Source of the DNA: M3007 sp037445225 | GTDB lineage: Bacteria > Bacteroidota > Bacteroidia > Chitinophagales > Saprospiraceae | Direction of reading: 5' to 3' | Length of the DNA stretch: 64,000 bases | Assembly: GCA_037445225.1 (NCBI GenBank) | Contig: JBBIKW010000014.1 | Span: forward strand, 1-64,000 | In this document: positions 24,703 to 33,122 of the stretch, one piece after another | How positions within the stretch are numbered: position 1 is the first letter of the stretch | Layout: each line of letters begins with the position of its first letter | Translations under genes and position numbers: made by a program | The notes under the pieces: generated by a model | Database searches by the model: none | What the model was told of the DNA's origin: nothing | What the model saw: the letters and a program-made list of their open reading frames with translations, nothing else

Positions 24703-26343
24703 ATGCGCCGACACCCTGCTGCTCTGCCCTATTTGTTCTTCACAGAAATGTGGGAGCGCTTTGGCTACTACCTGATGATCGGGATCTTCTTCCTCTACAT
24801 GACCGATACCCAGACGGGAGGGTTGGGTTTTGAGCGCGATAGGGCATCCGACATTTACGGCACTTTCATCGCTTTAGTGTACGTCACGCCGTTCATCGGC
24901 GGCCTGTTGGCCGACCGCCTACTGGGCTATCGGCGCAGCATCGTCTTGGGCGGGGTGCTCATGGGCATCGGCTACCTGTTGTTGGCTATTCCCAACAGCC
25001 CAACCGCCTTCTACGCCTCGCTGTTGGTGATGATTTTGGGCAACGGTTTTTTCAAGCCCAACATTTCCACACTGTTGGGAAATCTGTACAACGAGCCGCA
25101 GTATCGCCCGCTCCGAGATGAGGGGTACAACATCTTTTACATGGGCATCAATATAGGTGCCCTGGTATGCAATTTCGTGGCAGCTTACTTGCGCCACGCG
25201 TACGGGTGGAGTTATGCCTTTGCAGCGGCTGGCGTGGGCATGTTCATCGGAGTAATTACCTTTCTAAGTGGGATGCACGCCATGCGCCATGCCGACGTTC
25301 GCCGCGAGGTTAACCCAGCGGAGACGGGTGTCCTCACCCTCTTATCGTCGGTACTGTTGCCGGCCTTGTTGACGGGAACCTTGGCATGGTTCATTCCCGG
25401 CAACGTGCTCGGCTCTGACGCTACGGACGCCTTCATCTTCGGCTCCCTGCCGGTAGTGGCTTTTTTCTTGTGGATCCTGTGGAAGGCATCGCCCGCCGAA
25501 AAGCCGCGCATACAGGCGCTGCTGTCGATCTACGCGGTGGTCATCGTCTTTTGGGCCGTCTTTAAGCAGAACGGAACGGCACTGACGACATGGGCAGAGT
25601 TTTACACCGATCGCTCGCTGCCGCAGTGGGCCGAACCGGCCGCTAAGCGACTGGGAATGGTGCAGGAGGTGAAGCACGAGGTCGGTTTGTTTCCCTTATA
25701 CGACGCGCAATTTCGCACTACGCGGGATACCGCTACGGGCAAGATCGCTGAGGGAGAAGGGATACACCCCTATTTTTTGAATGTCCCTCCGGAGGAGCGA
25801 CCGCCCATGGGGACATCGGTCTCGCTGGTATCTACCGAGATATTTCAGTCGGTCAACCCCTTCTTTGTCATTGTGCTGACGCCGGTAGTGGTTGGGTTTT
25901 TCGGTCAGTTGCGCCGGAGGCGCCTTGAGCCCACTACGCCGGCCAAGATCGGGTGGGGATTGATCATTTCTGCCCTTTCCACCTTGGTCACGGTGGCGGC
26001 GGTGTATGCCTGCCACAACGGCGCGCAGAAGGCCTCGGCGGGCTGGCTCATCGGCACCTATGCCGTCATCACGGTGGGCGAGCTGTGCCTCAGCCCTATG
26101 GGGCTTTCGATGGTGTCCAAGATGGCGCCCCCGCGTATAGCGGGCCTGATGATGGGCGGTTGGCAGTTGGCTACCTCCTTGGGCAACAAGCTGAGCGGCG
26201 TATTGGCCACCTGGTGGGATCGATACGACAACAAAGCTGACTTTTTTTGGGTTAACTTTGCCTTGCTGTCGGTGGCAGCGCTGGCCTTATTTGCCATGCT
26301 GCGCTGGCTCAATCGGTTGTTTCGAGAGCAAGGGCTTTCCTGA
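24703..26343 (+). CDS. POT-family proton-coupled oligopeptide transporter
   Basis: 546 residues with 12-14 hydrophobic segments. Helix 1 carries the proton-coupling ExxERF motif (FFTEMWERFGYY, residues about 12-23), and helices 2-5 the PTR2 signatures GGLLADRLLGYRRS and GNGFFKPNISTLLGNLY. Imports di- and tripeptides with protons across the inner membrane. A hydrophilic insert between helices around residues 310-380 is longer than in E. coli DtpA and resembles inserts in Bacteroidota members. Confidence 0.93.
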   Translation: MRRHPAALPYLFFTEMWERFGYYLMIGIFFLYMTDTQTGGLGFERDRASDIYGTFIALVYVTPFIGGLLADRLLGYRRSIVLGGVLMGIGYLLLAIPNSPTAFYASLLVMILGNGFFKPNISTLLGNLYNEPQYRPLRDEGYNIFYMGINIGALVCNFVAAYLRHAYGWSYAFAAAGVGMFIGVITFLSGMHAMRHADVRREVNPAETGVLTLLSSVLLPALLTGTLAWFIPGNVLGSDATDAFIFGSLPVVAFFLWILWKASPAEKPRIQALLSIYAVVIVFWAVFKQNGTALTTWAEFYTDRSLPQWAEPAAKRLGMVQEVKHEVGLFPLYDAQFRTTRDTATGKIAEGEGIHPYFLNVPPEERPPMGTSVSLVSTEIFQSVNPFFVIVLTPVVVGFFGQLRRRRLEPTTPAKIGWGLIISALSTLVTVAAVYACHNGAQKASAGWLIGTYAVITVGELCLSPMGLSMVSKMAPPRIAGLMMGGWQLATSLGNKLSGVLATWWDRYDNKADFFWVNFALLSVAALALFAMLRWLNRLFREQGLS

Positions 26344-26412
26344 TGCAAATCGTTTGCTTTTTCAGGCGCCAAAACGGAGCGTATGGAAATATCCTTCTAA
26401 AAATACACCGCT

Positions 26413-26544
26413 ATGGCAACAAAACAACGTCTTTCTAAGCAACGGTCGAACGCCAAGGAGCAAGACGAAATGCGCAAGTTCCTCCTGATCGTCGTGGGAG
26501 CGACCCTCGCCTTAATGATACTGATGTACTTCATCTTCCGTTGA
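26413..26544 (+). CDS. 43-residue single-pass membrane protein
   Basis: A small reading frame with a strongly basic N-terminus (ATKQRLSKQRSNAKEQDEMR) and one hydrophobic helix (FLLIVVGATLALMILMYFIF), which predicts N-in orientation. It ends in TGA at 26542-26544, overlapped by the TTG that appears to start the next gene. No family is recognised. The clear helix, A-rich leader and coupling to a conserved gene make it likely real. It could be a membrane tether or regulator for the downstream protein. Confidence 0.65.
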   Translation: MATKQRLSKQRSNAKEQDEMRKFLLIVVGATLALMILMYFIFR

Positions 26545-27608
26545 AGTTCTCTAATAGGGATGCTGCCTATTGGCGCAGTGCAGAAGCAGCATGGGAGTGG
26601 ATCGCTCGGAGCAGCGCGGTGTGCGAGGGAGGGGGCTCGTCGCACAGCTATTCGCCGCTGTGGGGATGGGCTAAGCCTTATCCGGAAACTACCGGTTACT
26701 TGATCCCTACGCTTTTGGCCTGGGCACAGCGGAGCGGCGCAGAGGCGCTGCTGCAGCGAGCAGAGGCGTTTGCACAGTGGTTGATGGCGCTACAGCACGC
26801 AGAAGGGTGGTGGGCCGGCGGTGTGGTAGGAGGCAACCGCCCTAGCGTTTTCAACACCGCCATGATCGTCGATGGTCTGTCGGCGTACTCGGCGATGCAG
26901 GGCGGAAACGCAGACGCTTTAGAAAGCGCCCGACGCGGATGGCACTGGCTAATGGCCATCACAGAGCCGGACGGCGCCTGGCGTCGGGGAAGCTACGTGC
27001 CGGGGTATACTCCTTCTTACTACGCCTATGCCGTAGCGGCCGCCTGGCGCACGGCTGATCGATTAAATACAGGGCACACCTTCGAGGTGTTGAGGCAAGC
27101 CCTGCGCTTCTACGCGACCTATCTCCGCAGCGACGGTACCTTGGCATGTGCTGGACTAAAACCGGGAGCATGGGCCTTTACACACACCATCGCCTACGCG
27201 CTACAGGGCCTGTGGGAGGCCGCCAGCTATGCCGAAGAAGCAGATATTGCTCGCCGAGTGGCAGCTGCATGTAGAGCCCTGTCCGAAGTGATTTTGCAGC
27301 GAGGCTTTATTGCCGGCCGTTATCGCGACGCATGGCGAGGCGATTACACCTTTACGAGCCCGGTAGGGAATGCCCAGCTGAGCGTGCTGTTGCGCACCGT
27401 GGGAGCCCAAATCGGCGATGCCGCGCTGGTGCGTTGCGCCGACCTCGCCTTAGCAGAAGCGCTCAAACACCAATGCTGGAAGGCCAACCCTAATGTGCGA
27501 GGCGCTTTGCCCGGCTCCGCCCCTTTTTGGGGGCCCTATATGCGCTGGCGCTACCCCAACTGGGGCGCTAAATTTCTGCTCGACGCCCTCTATGCAGCCC
27601 TCTCATAA
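26541..27608 (+). CDS. Alpha/alpha-toroid protein, glycan-related family of unknown function
   Basis: 355 residues made of paired helices with repeated Trp- and Tyr-rich motifs, as in six-hairpin glycosidase or epimerase folds. Characteristic segments are WGWAKPYPETTGYLIPTLL (residues about 44-62), NTAMIVDGLSAY and FWGPYMRWRYPNWGAKFLL near the end. Proteins with the PYPETTGY segment are often found in polysaccharide clusters and are sometimes misnamed delta-aminolevulinate dehydratase; no such active site is present. Start is taken as TTG 26541, which overlaps the stop of the small membrane protein. An internal start is possible. Substrate unknown. Confidence 0.7.
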   Translation: MKFSNRDAAYWRSAEAAWEWIARSSAVCEGGGSSHSYSPLWGWAKPYPETTGYLIPTLLAWAQRSGAEALLQRAEAFAQWLMALQHAEGWWAGGVVGGNRPSVFNTAMIVDGLSAYSAMQGGNADALESARRGWHWLMAITEPDGAWRRGSYVPGYTPSYYAYAVAAAWRTADRLNTGHTFEVLRQALRFYATYLRSDGTLACAGLKPGAWAFTHTIAYALQGLWEAASYAEEADIARRVAAACRALSEVILQRGFIAGRYRDAWRGDYTFTSPVGNAQLSVLLRTVGAQIGDAALVRCADLALAEALKHQCWKANPNVRGALPGSAPFWGPYMRWRYPNWGAKFLLDALYAALS

Positions 27609-27610
27609 GG

Positions 27611-27627
27611 AGAAGCGCTCCGCTTCT
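27611..27627. other. Perfect hairpin between convergent genes
   Basis: AGAAGCG (27611-27617) pairs with CGCTTCT (27621-27627) around CTC. It lies 3 bases after the toroid gene and 15 before the end of the convergent miaE gene. No T-run follows on either strand, so it is at most a weak transcript end or stabiliser. Confidence 0.4.
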
Positions 27628-27641
27628 GAGGCCGTACACAC

Positions 27642-28232
27642 TCAGTGCATTCGGTCGCCGCGCGCAGGCAAGGCGGCGATCACCTCAGCCTCGTAGCGGA
27701 GGTATTCCTGCCAGCGCTGCCAAGTCTTGTCCCAGCCAAAATAGCGCTCGGCCAAGTCGAGAAACAGGCGGTAATGGCCGGCTTCGGCTATCATAAACTG
27801 GTGATACCAGCGGCGCAGGGCGGCATCGGCGCAGTGCAGCGACAAGAGGCGAAAGCGCTCGCAGCTGCGCGCCTCGATGAGCGCACAGGTCAATAGGCGT
27901 TCCAAAAGCGCCTCATCGCGGCTAACGCCCTTCTTCTGAAACTTCAGCAAAGCGTTCACGTATTCGTCTTTTCGCTGGCGCCCTAAGGGCAGCCCGCGCT
28001 TCTTGAGCTCGCTCAACACCATGCGGAAATGCCCCCACTCCTCCGTAACAACAGGTGCTAAGGCCTCTACCAGTTCGGTGCGCTCGGGAAAGGCCTGAAT
28101 GAGCGAGATACACGAGGTGGCAGCCTTCTGTTCGCAATAGGCATGATCGGTCAAAATCTCGCCCAAGTCCATCTCCGCCAAGTTCACCCAGCGCGGGTCG
28201 GTGGGCAGCTTTAAGCCTAAAGTAGTATTCAT
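27642..28232 (-). CDS. miaE: tRNA 2-methylthio-N6-isopentenyladenosine hydroxylase (MiaE family)
   Basis: 196 residues of the ferritin-like diiron fold. Iron-binding motifs are spread over four helices: Glu in GEILTDHAYCEQKAA, EEWGH, EARSCERF and EAGHYRLF. MiaE hydroxylates ms2i6A37 in tRNAs that read codons starting with U. Such modification would apply to the tRNA-Ser(UGA) encoded nearby. ATG 28232 is preferred to an upstream TTG. The gene is divergent from the ACP-phosphodiesterase-like gene. Confidence 0.9.
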   Translation of the reverse strand: MNTTLGLKLPTDPRWVNLAEMDLGEILTDHAYCEQKAATSCISLIQAFPERTELVEALAPVVTEEWGHFRMVLSELKKRGLPLGRQRKDEYVNALLKFQKKGVSRDEALLERLLTCALIEARSCERFRLLSLHCADAALRRWYHQFMIAEAGHYRLFLDLAERYFGWDKTWQRWQEYLRYEAEVIAALPARGDRMH

Positions 28233-28362
28233 AGCAAGTCCTGTCAACGCATTTGCGCGGCTGTCTGTTTTCTGCTGACAAGCCGCTGCAAAATTCCGGC
28301 GCGGACTTGTTTTTTTCCCTATCTTGAGCCTTCCAACTTAGACGCCGTGCAGTAATATCTCC

Positions 28363-28953
28363 GTGAACCACGTAGCCCATTGTTTGCTCTCTTATCCAGA
28401 CGAGGCGCTGCTCATCGGCAATTTCATCGGCGATTACGTCAAGGGAAGCCAATGGAAGTGCTATCCGACAGCGGTGCAGAGAGGTATCCAACTACATCGA
28501 TTTATCGATGCCTATTCCGCCGATCATGTTGCCTTACGAGAGGCGGTCCGCTATCTTCGCCCGTTTGCTGGGCGCTTTGCCGCCCCTGTGTTGGATATCC
28601 TGTGCGACCACTTGTTGTGTCGGCAGTGGACAGCTTGGGGCATTGCTCCGGAGTTTAACGGCTTTGCGGAGTGGGCCTACTCCAGCTTAGACTGCCAGCG
28701 CCTATATATGCCCGAGCAGCTGCAGCGCCGTTGGCCCAATATGCTGCGCGGTCGCTTCCTGCACTTGTACCAGAGCACAGACGGCATATCGTGGACATTG
28801 GAGCGCTTCGCACATCGCTTGTCTTTACCCTTAGACTGGAAAGGGATTGTCGCGCTCTTGGAAAGCAGGCAGCTCCCCTTTGAAGCCGACGTAGGGCGTT
28901 TTTTTTCTGCCTTATTGAGCGAGGTGAAAGTTTGGCGGGCACAGCATATGTGA
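28363..28953 (+). CDS. AcpH/DUF479-type acyl carrier protein phosphodiesterase-like protein
   Basis: 196 residues from GTG 28363. The N-terminus NHVAHCLLSYPDEALLIGNF continues with IGDYVKG, the signature of the AcpH group, which removes phosphopantetheine from ACP in E. coli. Later conserved parts include GIQLHRFIDAYSADH and DHLLCRQW. Bacteroidota members are numerous but their activity has hardly been tested, so the family is firm and the reaction inferred. The 130-base divergent gap to miaE holds near-consensus boxes for both strands (GAATTTTG on minus, TATCTTGA on plus). Confidence 0.8.
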   Translation: MNHVAHCLLSYPDEALLIGNFIGDYVKGSQWKCYPTAVQRGIQLHRFIDAYSADHVALREAVRYLRPFAGRFAAPVLDILCDHLLCRQWTAWGIAPEFNGFAEWAYSSLDCQRLYMPEQLQRRWPNMLRGRFLHLYQSTDGISWTLERFAHRLSLPLDWKGIVALLESRQLPFEADVGRFFSALLSEVKVWRAQHM

Positions 28954-28988
28954 GCGGTCTGACGCTTCTGGCCCGCGGTAAATACGGC

Positions 28989-28996
28989 TAAGTTTG
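28989..28996 (+). promoter_or_regulatory. -7 element (TAAGTTTG) of the M1 peptidase gene
   Basis: A perfect TAnnTTTG octamer 70 bases before the chosen ATG. It makes the in-frame TTG at 29016 an unlikely start because the transcript would begin only about 15 bases earlier. Confidence 0.5.
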
Positions 28997-29066
28997 CTCC
29001 GCAAAAGATAGCGTCTTGCTGCAGGCATTCCCTTTTCCACGCAGTCATGTTACCCTCTATAACAAT

Positions 29067-32000
29067 ATGGAAATGCGATTACTCATCTGGAATTTGCCTC
29101 GACTATTGCCCATGGTGCTGTTGAGCACCGCGCTGAGCGCGCAGTCGACTTACTTTCAGCAAGAAGTCAATTACAGCATCGAGGTGACACTCGACGATGT
29201 GGCGCACACCCTCAAAGGGCGCGTGCGAATGGAGTACGTCAACCACTCGCCCGATACGCTGCGGGAAATCTGGATGCATCTATGGCCCAACGCATACCGG
29301 AGCCGAAAGACGGCCTTCTGCAGGCAAAAGTTGCGGCTTGGAAATATGGCCTTTTACTTTGCTCCCGACAGCCTGCTCGGATATATCGACGGGTTGGACT
29401 TCCGGGTAAATCAGCAGCCAGTAACGTGGAAGTACCATCCTGAGCACATCGACATTGCGCTGTTGACTTTGCCAACGCCGCTTCCGCCAGGGGGGCGCGT
29501 CGATATCGAGACGCCCTTTCTGGTGAAGATCCCCGGTTCGTTTTCGCGACTGGGGCATGTGGGGCAGTCTTACCAGATCTCGCAGTGGTATCCCAAACCG
29601 GCCGTCTACGATAGGAAGGGCTGGCATCCCATGCCCTATTTGGACCAGGGAGAGTTTTACTCGGAGTTTGGCACGTATGAAGTGGCGCTGACGCTGCCTG
29701 CCAACTACGTAGTGGGTGCTACCGGCGTGTTGCAGACGCCAGAAGAGCGCGCGTTCTTAGAACAAAAGATAGCGGAGACAACGGAAGAACTCGCCAACTT
29801 GGCCTCCCTCGAAGAACGCGTAAAGGAAGAGCCTTTTCCGCCCTCATCGCCGGTGATGAAGACCATTCGGTATCGGGCAGAACGCGTGCACGACTTCGCT
29901 TGGTTTGCCGACAAACGCTTTCGGGTGCAGCGCGAGCTATGGACCGCGCCTTCGGGTCAAACGGTTGAATGCTGGGCGATGTTTCCTAAAGATCAAATGC
30001 GGTTGTGGCGCCGCGCTGCCTTCTTTGTGCGCCGCGCGGTTCAGTTCTATTCGGAACACGTCGGAGAATATCCCTGGCCGCAGGCAACGGCGGTCTCCGG
30101 GGCGCTGTCCGCAGGCGGCGGCATGGAGTACCCTATGGTTACGGTTATTGGCGGCGCAGGCACGGAGTCGTATTTAGACCAGGTCATTACCCATGAAGTA
30201 GGACACAACTGGTTCTACGGCATTTTGGCGACCCATGAGCGCGATTATCCGTGGATGGACGAAGGTCTCAACTCTTACTACGAGCGGCGCTACATGCAGC
30301 AATACTACGGCAGCAGCGATCCCTCTGAAGGGGAGCTAAGCCAGATCTTGTCCAGTAATAGAGTGGGTTCTTTGAGCGAGCTGCTCGTCGTGACGCTGGC
30401 GCGCTTAGGAGCGGATTTACCTTCTGAAACGAACTCCGACGCCTTCTCATCGCTGGGCTATTTCGCTCAAGTATATATGAAGCCCGCTCTCTGCTTGCGC
30501 TGGTTGGAGCACTCAGTTGGGCGCCCGCTCTTCGACAGGGCCATGCAGCAGTATTACCAGCGCTGGCAGTTCAAGCACCCGTATCCCGAAGATTTGCGCG
30601 CGGCATGGAAGGAGGCGGGTGTACAGGCCGACTGGTTCTTTGAGGCGATGCAGGCGCGTCGGTTCTTCGACGGCAGCATCCGCAAGGTGCGAAAGCTGCC
30701 CGACGGGACAATTGCTCTAAAGGTGCGCAATCGGGGAGGGCTATCGGCGCCCTTCAGCATCTCGGCCGTCCAGCAGGGCAAGGTCGTTCATACTGAGGCG
30801 TATTTGCCTTCAAAGGAGCGCACGATTACAGCCCGCTTTCCGGCACTTAGCGCCGATGCCTTTGTGCTCGACCAGGAGCGGGTAACCTTAGATATCTATC
30901 GAAGCAACAACACGCGCCGTATGAAGGGGTTGTTGCCGGGGCTTTTGCTGCCCAAGTGGCAGTTCATAGCTTTAGCAGAGCGCTCCGACAGGACGGTCGT
31001 AGGGGCCGCGCCTTGGGTAGGATGGAACGTATACGACAAGACTACGGTAGGGTTGGCGCTGCACAGTTCGCTGTTGCCGCCGCAGCGGTGGCGCTACCTA
31101 TTGCTTCCGGGCTTCGGGTTTGGCTCAAAGAATGTGGTCGGAATGGCCGAGGTACAATACCGCTGGTCGCTGGGCCGATGGGCGCCCAATACGGTAGCGG
31201 GCATTCAGCTGCGCACGGCGACCTACGACCATCGCCTCGAAGAGGGCGCTGCAATGTATCGGCTGCAATATTTTCGATGGATGCCCTTCTTGCGGCTCGA
31301 CCTGCGCAGCCCATCCACTGCCTTCGACCATTCCTTGCACCTGCGCGCGATCCTTCTGCAAAAAGAGGAGCCGCTCTTCTCGAACGCCGGCAGCTTCACA
31401 GGTAAGAGCCGCCCCTCGGCTCAGATATACGAAATGCGCTACGAAGCGCGCAATAGAGCTCTGCCTAATCCGTACGAAATGGCCGTTACCTTGGAAGGCC
31501 AGCGGTATTCCGTCCAAGGAACACCAGCCAGCTATTTGCGCGCGTCGTTGGAGTGGGCACAAACGTTCTACTATCGGCCCAAAAAGGGCTTGTCTCTTCG
31601 CCTGTTTGGCGGCTACTTTTTTCACAACACCCAGCGTCACCGTGGTGCAGTGGCGACCAACAGCTTAAACAACGACGTGGCGCGGGCTTCCTTTGCCCTC
31701 AACCCCCAGGGTTTCAACGACTACCGCTTCGACCAGTTCTTCGTAGGGCGCAGCGAAGTGCGCGGCTTTTGGTCTCGGCAAGTGATCCAGGCAGAGGGCG
31801 GCTTTAAAAATGCGTTGGGGCGGCCCTTTGCCCAAGTGTTCGGCAATTCCAACGACTTTATCGTGGCGCTCAACCTCCGGGCCGACTTACCGTTTCGCCT
31901 GCCGTCGATCCTTAGCCTGAAGCCTTATTTCGACGTGGGCTATTTTCGCGATGCTACTCCTCTGGGTTCGGGGCGCTCGCTCGAAGAGCAATTGGTATGG

Positions 32001-32189
32001 AGTGGAGGTGTGGTGTTCGAAGTGCTGAAAGGCCGCTTAGAGTTTTATTTTCCTCTCCTAAACAGCAGCTACTTGAATCAGCTTTACCGGAGCGCTACCG
32101 ACAACTATTGGCAGCGCATCTCTTGGAGCGTACGGCTCCAGCGCATTCGATGGCGCGATGTCGAGCAGTTGTTGGTACAAGGGCTTTAA
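29067..32189 (+). CDS. M1-family zinc metallopeptidase with predicted C-terminal outer-membrane beta-barrel
   Basis: 1040 residues. A signal peptide (MRLLIWNLPRLLPMVLLSTA..., cleaved after LSAQ) precedes an aminopeptidase N-like fold. The zinc site HEVGH at about residue 376 is followed after 18 residues by the third ligand in WMDEGLNSYY. The usual GAMEN exopeptidase motif is replaced by GGGMEYPMV. From about residue 650 the chain changes to strand-rich segments with aromatic ends (YLLLPGFGFGSKN, FYYRPKKGLSLRLFGGYFF, ending in WSVRLQRIRW), which suggests an outer-membrane barrel. That would place the peptidase in the periplasm or at the surface. The stop overlaps the convergent MBL gene by 4 bases. 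Confidence 0.85.
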   Translation: MEMRLLIWNLPRLLPMVLLSTALSAQSTYFQQEVNYSIEVTLDDVAHTLKGRVRMEYVNHSPDTLREIWMHLWPNAYRSRKTAFCRQKLRLGNMAFYFAPDSLLGYIDGLDFRVNQQPVTWKYHPEHIDIALLTLPTPLPPGGRVDIETPFLVKIPGSFSRLGHVGQSYQISQWYPKPAVYDRKGWHPMPYLDQGEFYSEFGTYEVALTLPANYVVGATGVLQTPEERAFLEQKIAETTEELANLASLEERVKEEPFPPSSPVMKTIRYRAERVHDFAWFADKRFRVQRELWTAPSGQTVECWAMFPKDQMRLWRRAAFFVRRAVQFYSEHVGEYPWPQATAVSGALSAGGGMEYPMVTVIGGAGTESYLDQVITHEVGHNWFYGILATHERDYPWMDEGLNSYYERRYMQQYYGSSDPSEGELSQILSSNRVGSLSELLVVTLARLGADLPSETNSDAFSSLGYFAQVYMKPALCLRWLEHSVGRPLFDRAMQQYYQRWQFKHPYPEDLRAAWKEAGVQADWFFEAMQARRFFDGSIRKVRKLPDGTIALKVRNRGGLSAPFSISAVQQGKVVHTEAYLPSKERTITARFPALSADAFVLDQERVTLDIYRSNNTRRMKGLLPGLLLPKWQFIALAERSDRTVVGAAPWVGWNVYDKTTVGLALHSSLLPPQRWRYLLLPGFGFGSKNVVGMAEVQYRWSLGRWAPNTVAGIQLRTATYDHRLEEGAAMYRLQYFRWMPFLRLDLRSPSTAFDHSLHLRAILLQKEEPLFSNAGSFTGKSRPSAQIYEMRYEARNRALPNPYEMAVTLEGQRYSVQGTPASYLRASLEWAQTFYYRPKKGLSLRLFGGYFFHNTQRHRGAVATNSLNNDVARASFALNPQGFNDYRFDQFFVGRSEVRGFWSRQVIQAEGGFKNALGRPFAQVFGNSNDFIVALNLRADLPFRLPSILSLKPYFDVGYFRDATPLGSGRSLEEQLVWSGGVVFEVLKGRLEFYFPLLNSSYLNQLYRSATDNYWQRISWSVRLQRIRWRDVEQLLVQGL

Positions 32190-33037
32190 AGCAGCTCCTC
32201 TAAGCGGCCCATCTGGGCAATGCCGATGCGCCCATCGCTCTGAACCGCTACTGTGGCTGCTTCGACGGTGGGGTCGTGCTCGAAGAACAGCACAAACTGC
32301 TGTCGAGCCGCCTCGTCAAGTAGCCGCGCCTTTTCCTCGAGCGTTTGTAACGGGCGAATGTCGTAGGCCATCACGTACGGGAGCCCGACGTGCCAACGCG
32401 ATGGGATCAGGTCGGCGCAATAGATGACAGTGCGCTTCCCTGTATAGAGTATCGGCAGCATCATCGCCTCTGTATGGCCGTGCGCGAAGAGCACCCGAAA
32501 GTTGGGAAACAGCTCGACTTCTGGGCGCATCTCGACAAACCGCAGTCGCCCGCTTTCGTACAGCGGCTGGAAGTTCTCCGGTAAAAAAGACGCCTTCTCG
32601 CGAGCGTTAGGCGCTGAAGCCCATCGATAGTGGGCCTCATTGGTCCAATAGGTGGCCTTGGGAAAGGTGGGCACTATTTCGCCCGTAGTTTCGTTTTTCC
32701 AAAGGGCACCGCCGCAGTGGTCGAAGTGCAGGTGCGTCAAAAAGACGTCGGTGATTTCCTCCGGTGAGCGCCCTGCCTGCTCAAGCGAGGTGAAAAGGAG
32801 ATCGGTTTTTTCCGGAGAGAAGTGGGCGCGAAACTTTTCGCCCTGTTTGTTGCCGATGCCGGTGTCGATGAGCACCACGTGCTGCTCTGTTTCCACTAAG
32901 AGGGCCCGCATAGCCCAAAGGCACATGTTGTCGGCGTCCGGCGGGTTGAGCTGTTGCCAGAGGCGGCGCGGCACGACGCCGAACATGGCACCGCCGTCGA
33001 GTTTAAAGTAGCCCGTTAAGATGGAAGTAATTCGCAT
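32186..33037 (-). CDS. MBL-fold metallo-hydrolase
   Basis: 283 residues. The metal-binding motif is THLHFDHCGGAL, with further ligands in FAHGHTEAM and YCADLIPSRWHV. The N-terminal part IDTGIGNKQGEKFRAHFS is typical of the lactonase/AttM-like branch, so an esterase or lactonase on a small substrate is likely; substrate unknown. No signal peptide, so cytoplasmic. ATG 33037 is chosen over a TTG ten codons upstream. Confidence 0.85.
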   Translation of the reverse strand: MRITSILTGYFKLDGGAMFGVVPRRLWQQLNPPDADNMCLWAMRALLVETEQHVVLIDTGIGNKQGEKFRAHFSPEKTDLLFTSLEQAGRSPEEITDVFLTHLHFDHCGGALWKNETTGEIVPTFPKATYWTNEAHYRWASAPNAREKASFLPENFQPLYESGRLRFVEMRPEVELFPNFRVLFAHGHTEAMMLPILYTGKRTVIYCADLIPSRWHVGLPYVMAYDIRPLQTLEEKARLLDEAARQQFVLFFEHDPTVEAATVAVQSDGRIGIAQMGRLEELL

Positions 33038-33104
33038 GGCGAGAGGAATCGAGAGGATCTGCCGCACTGCGCGCTGCTCTAACGCGGCAAGCGCGTATGC
33101 GCCC

Positions 33105-33112
33105 TACCTTTG
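33105..33112 (+). promoter_or_regulatory. -7 element (TACCTTTG) very close to the PorE-like gene start
   Basis: A perfect octamer whose last base is only 10 bases before the ATG at 33123. The transcript leader would be a few bases at most. No -33 TTG at standard distance. Confidence 0.5.
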
Positions 33113-33122
33113 CTGCTGTTCT

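Noticed and set aside
26541..27608. Delta-aminolevulinate dehydratase
   Set aside because: Family members are sometimes so named, but the Schiff-base lysines and metal-binding cysteines of that enzyme are absent and the fold appears to be an alpha/alpha toroid.
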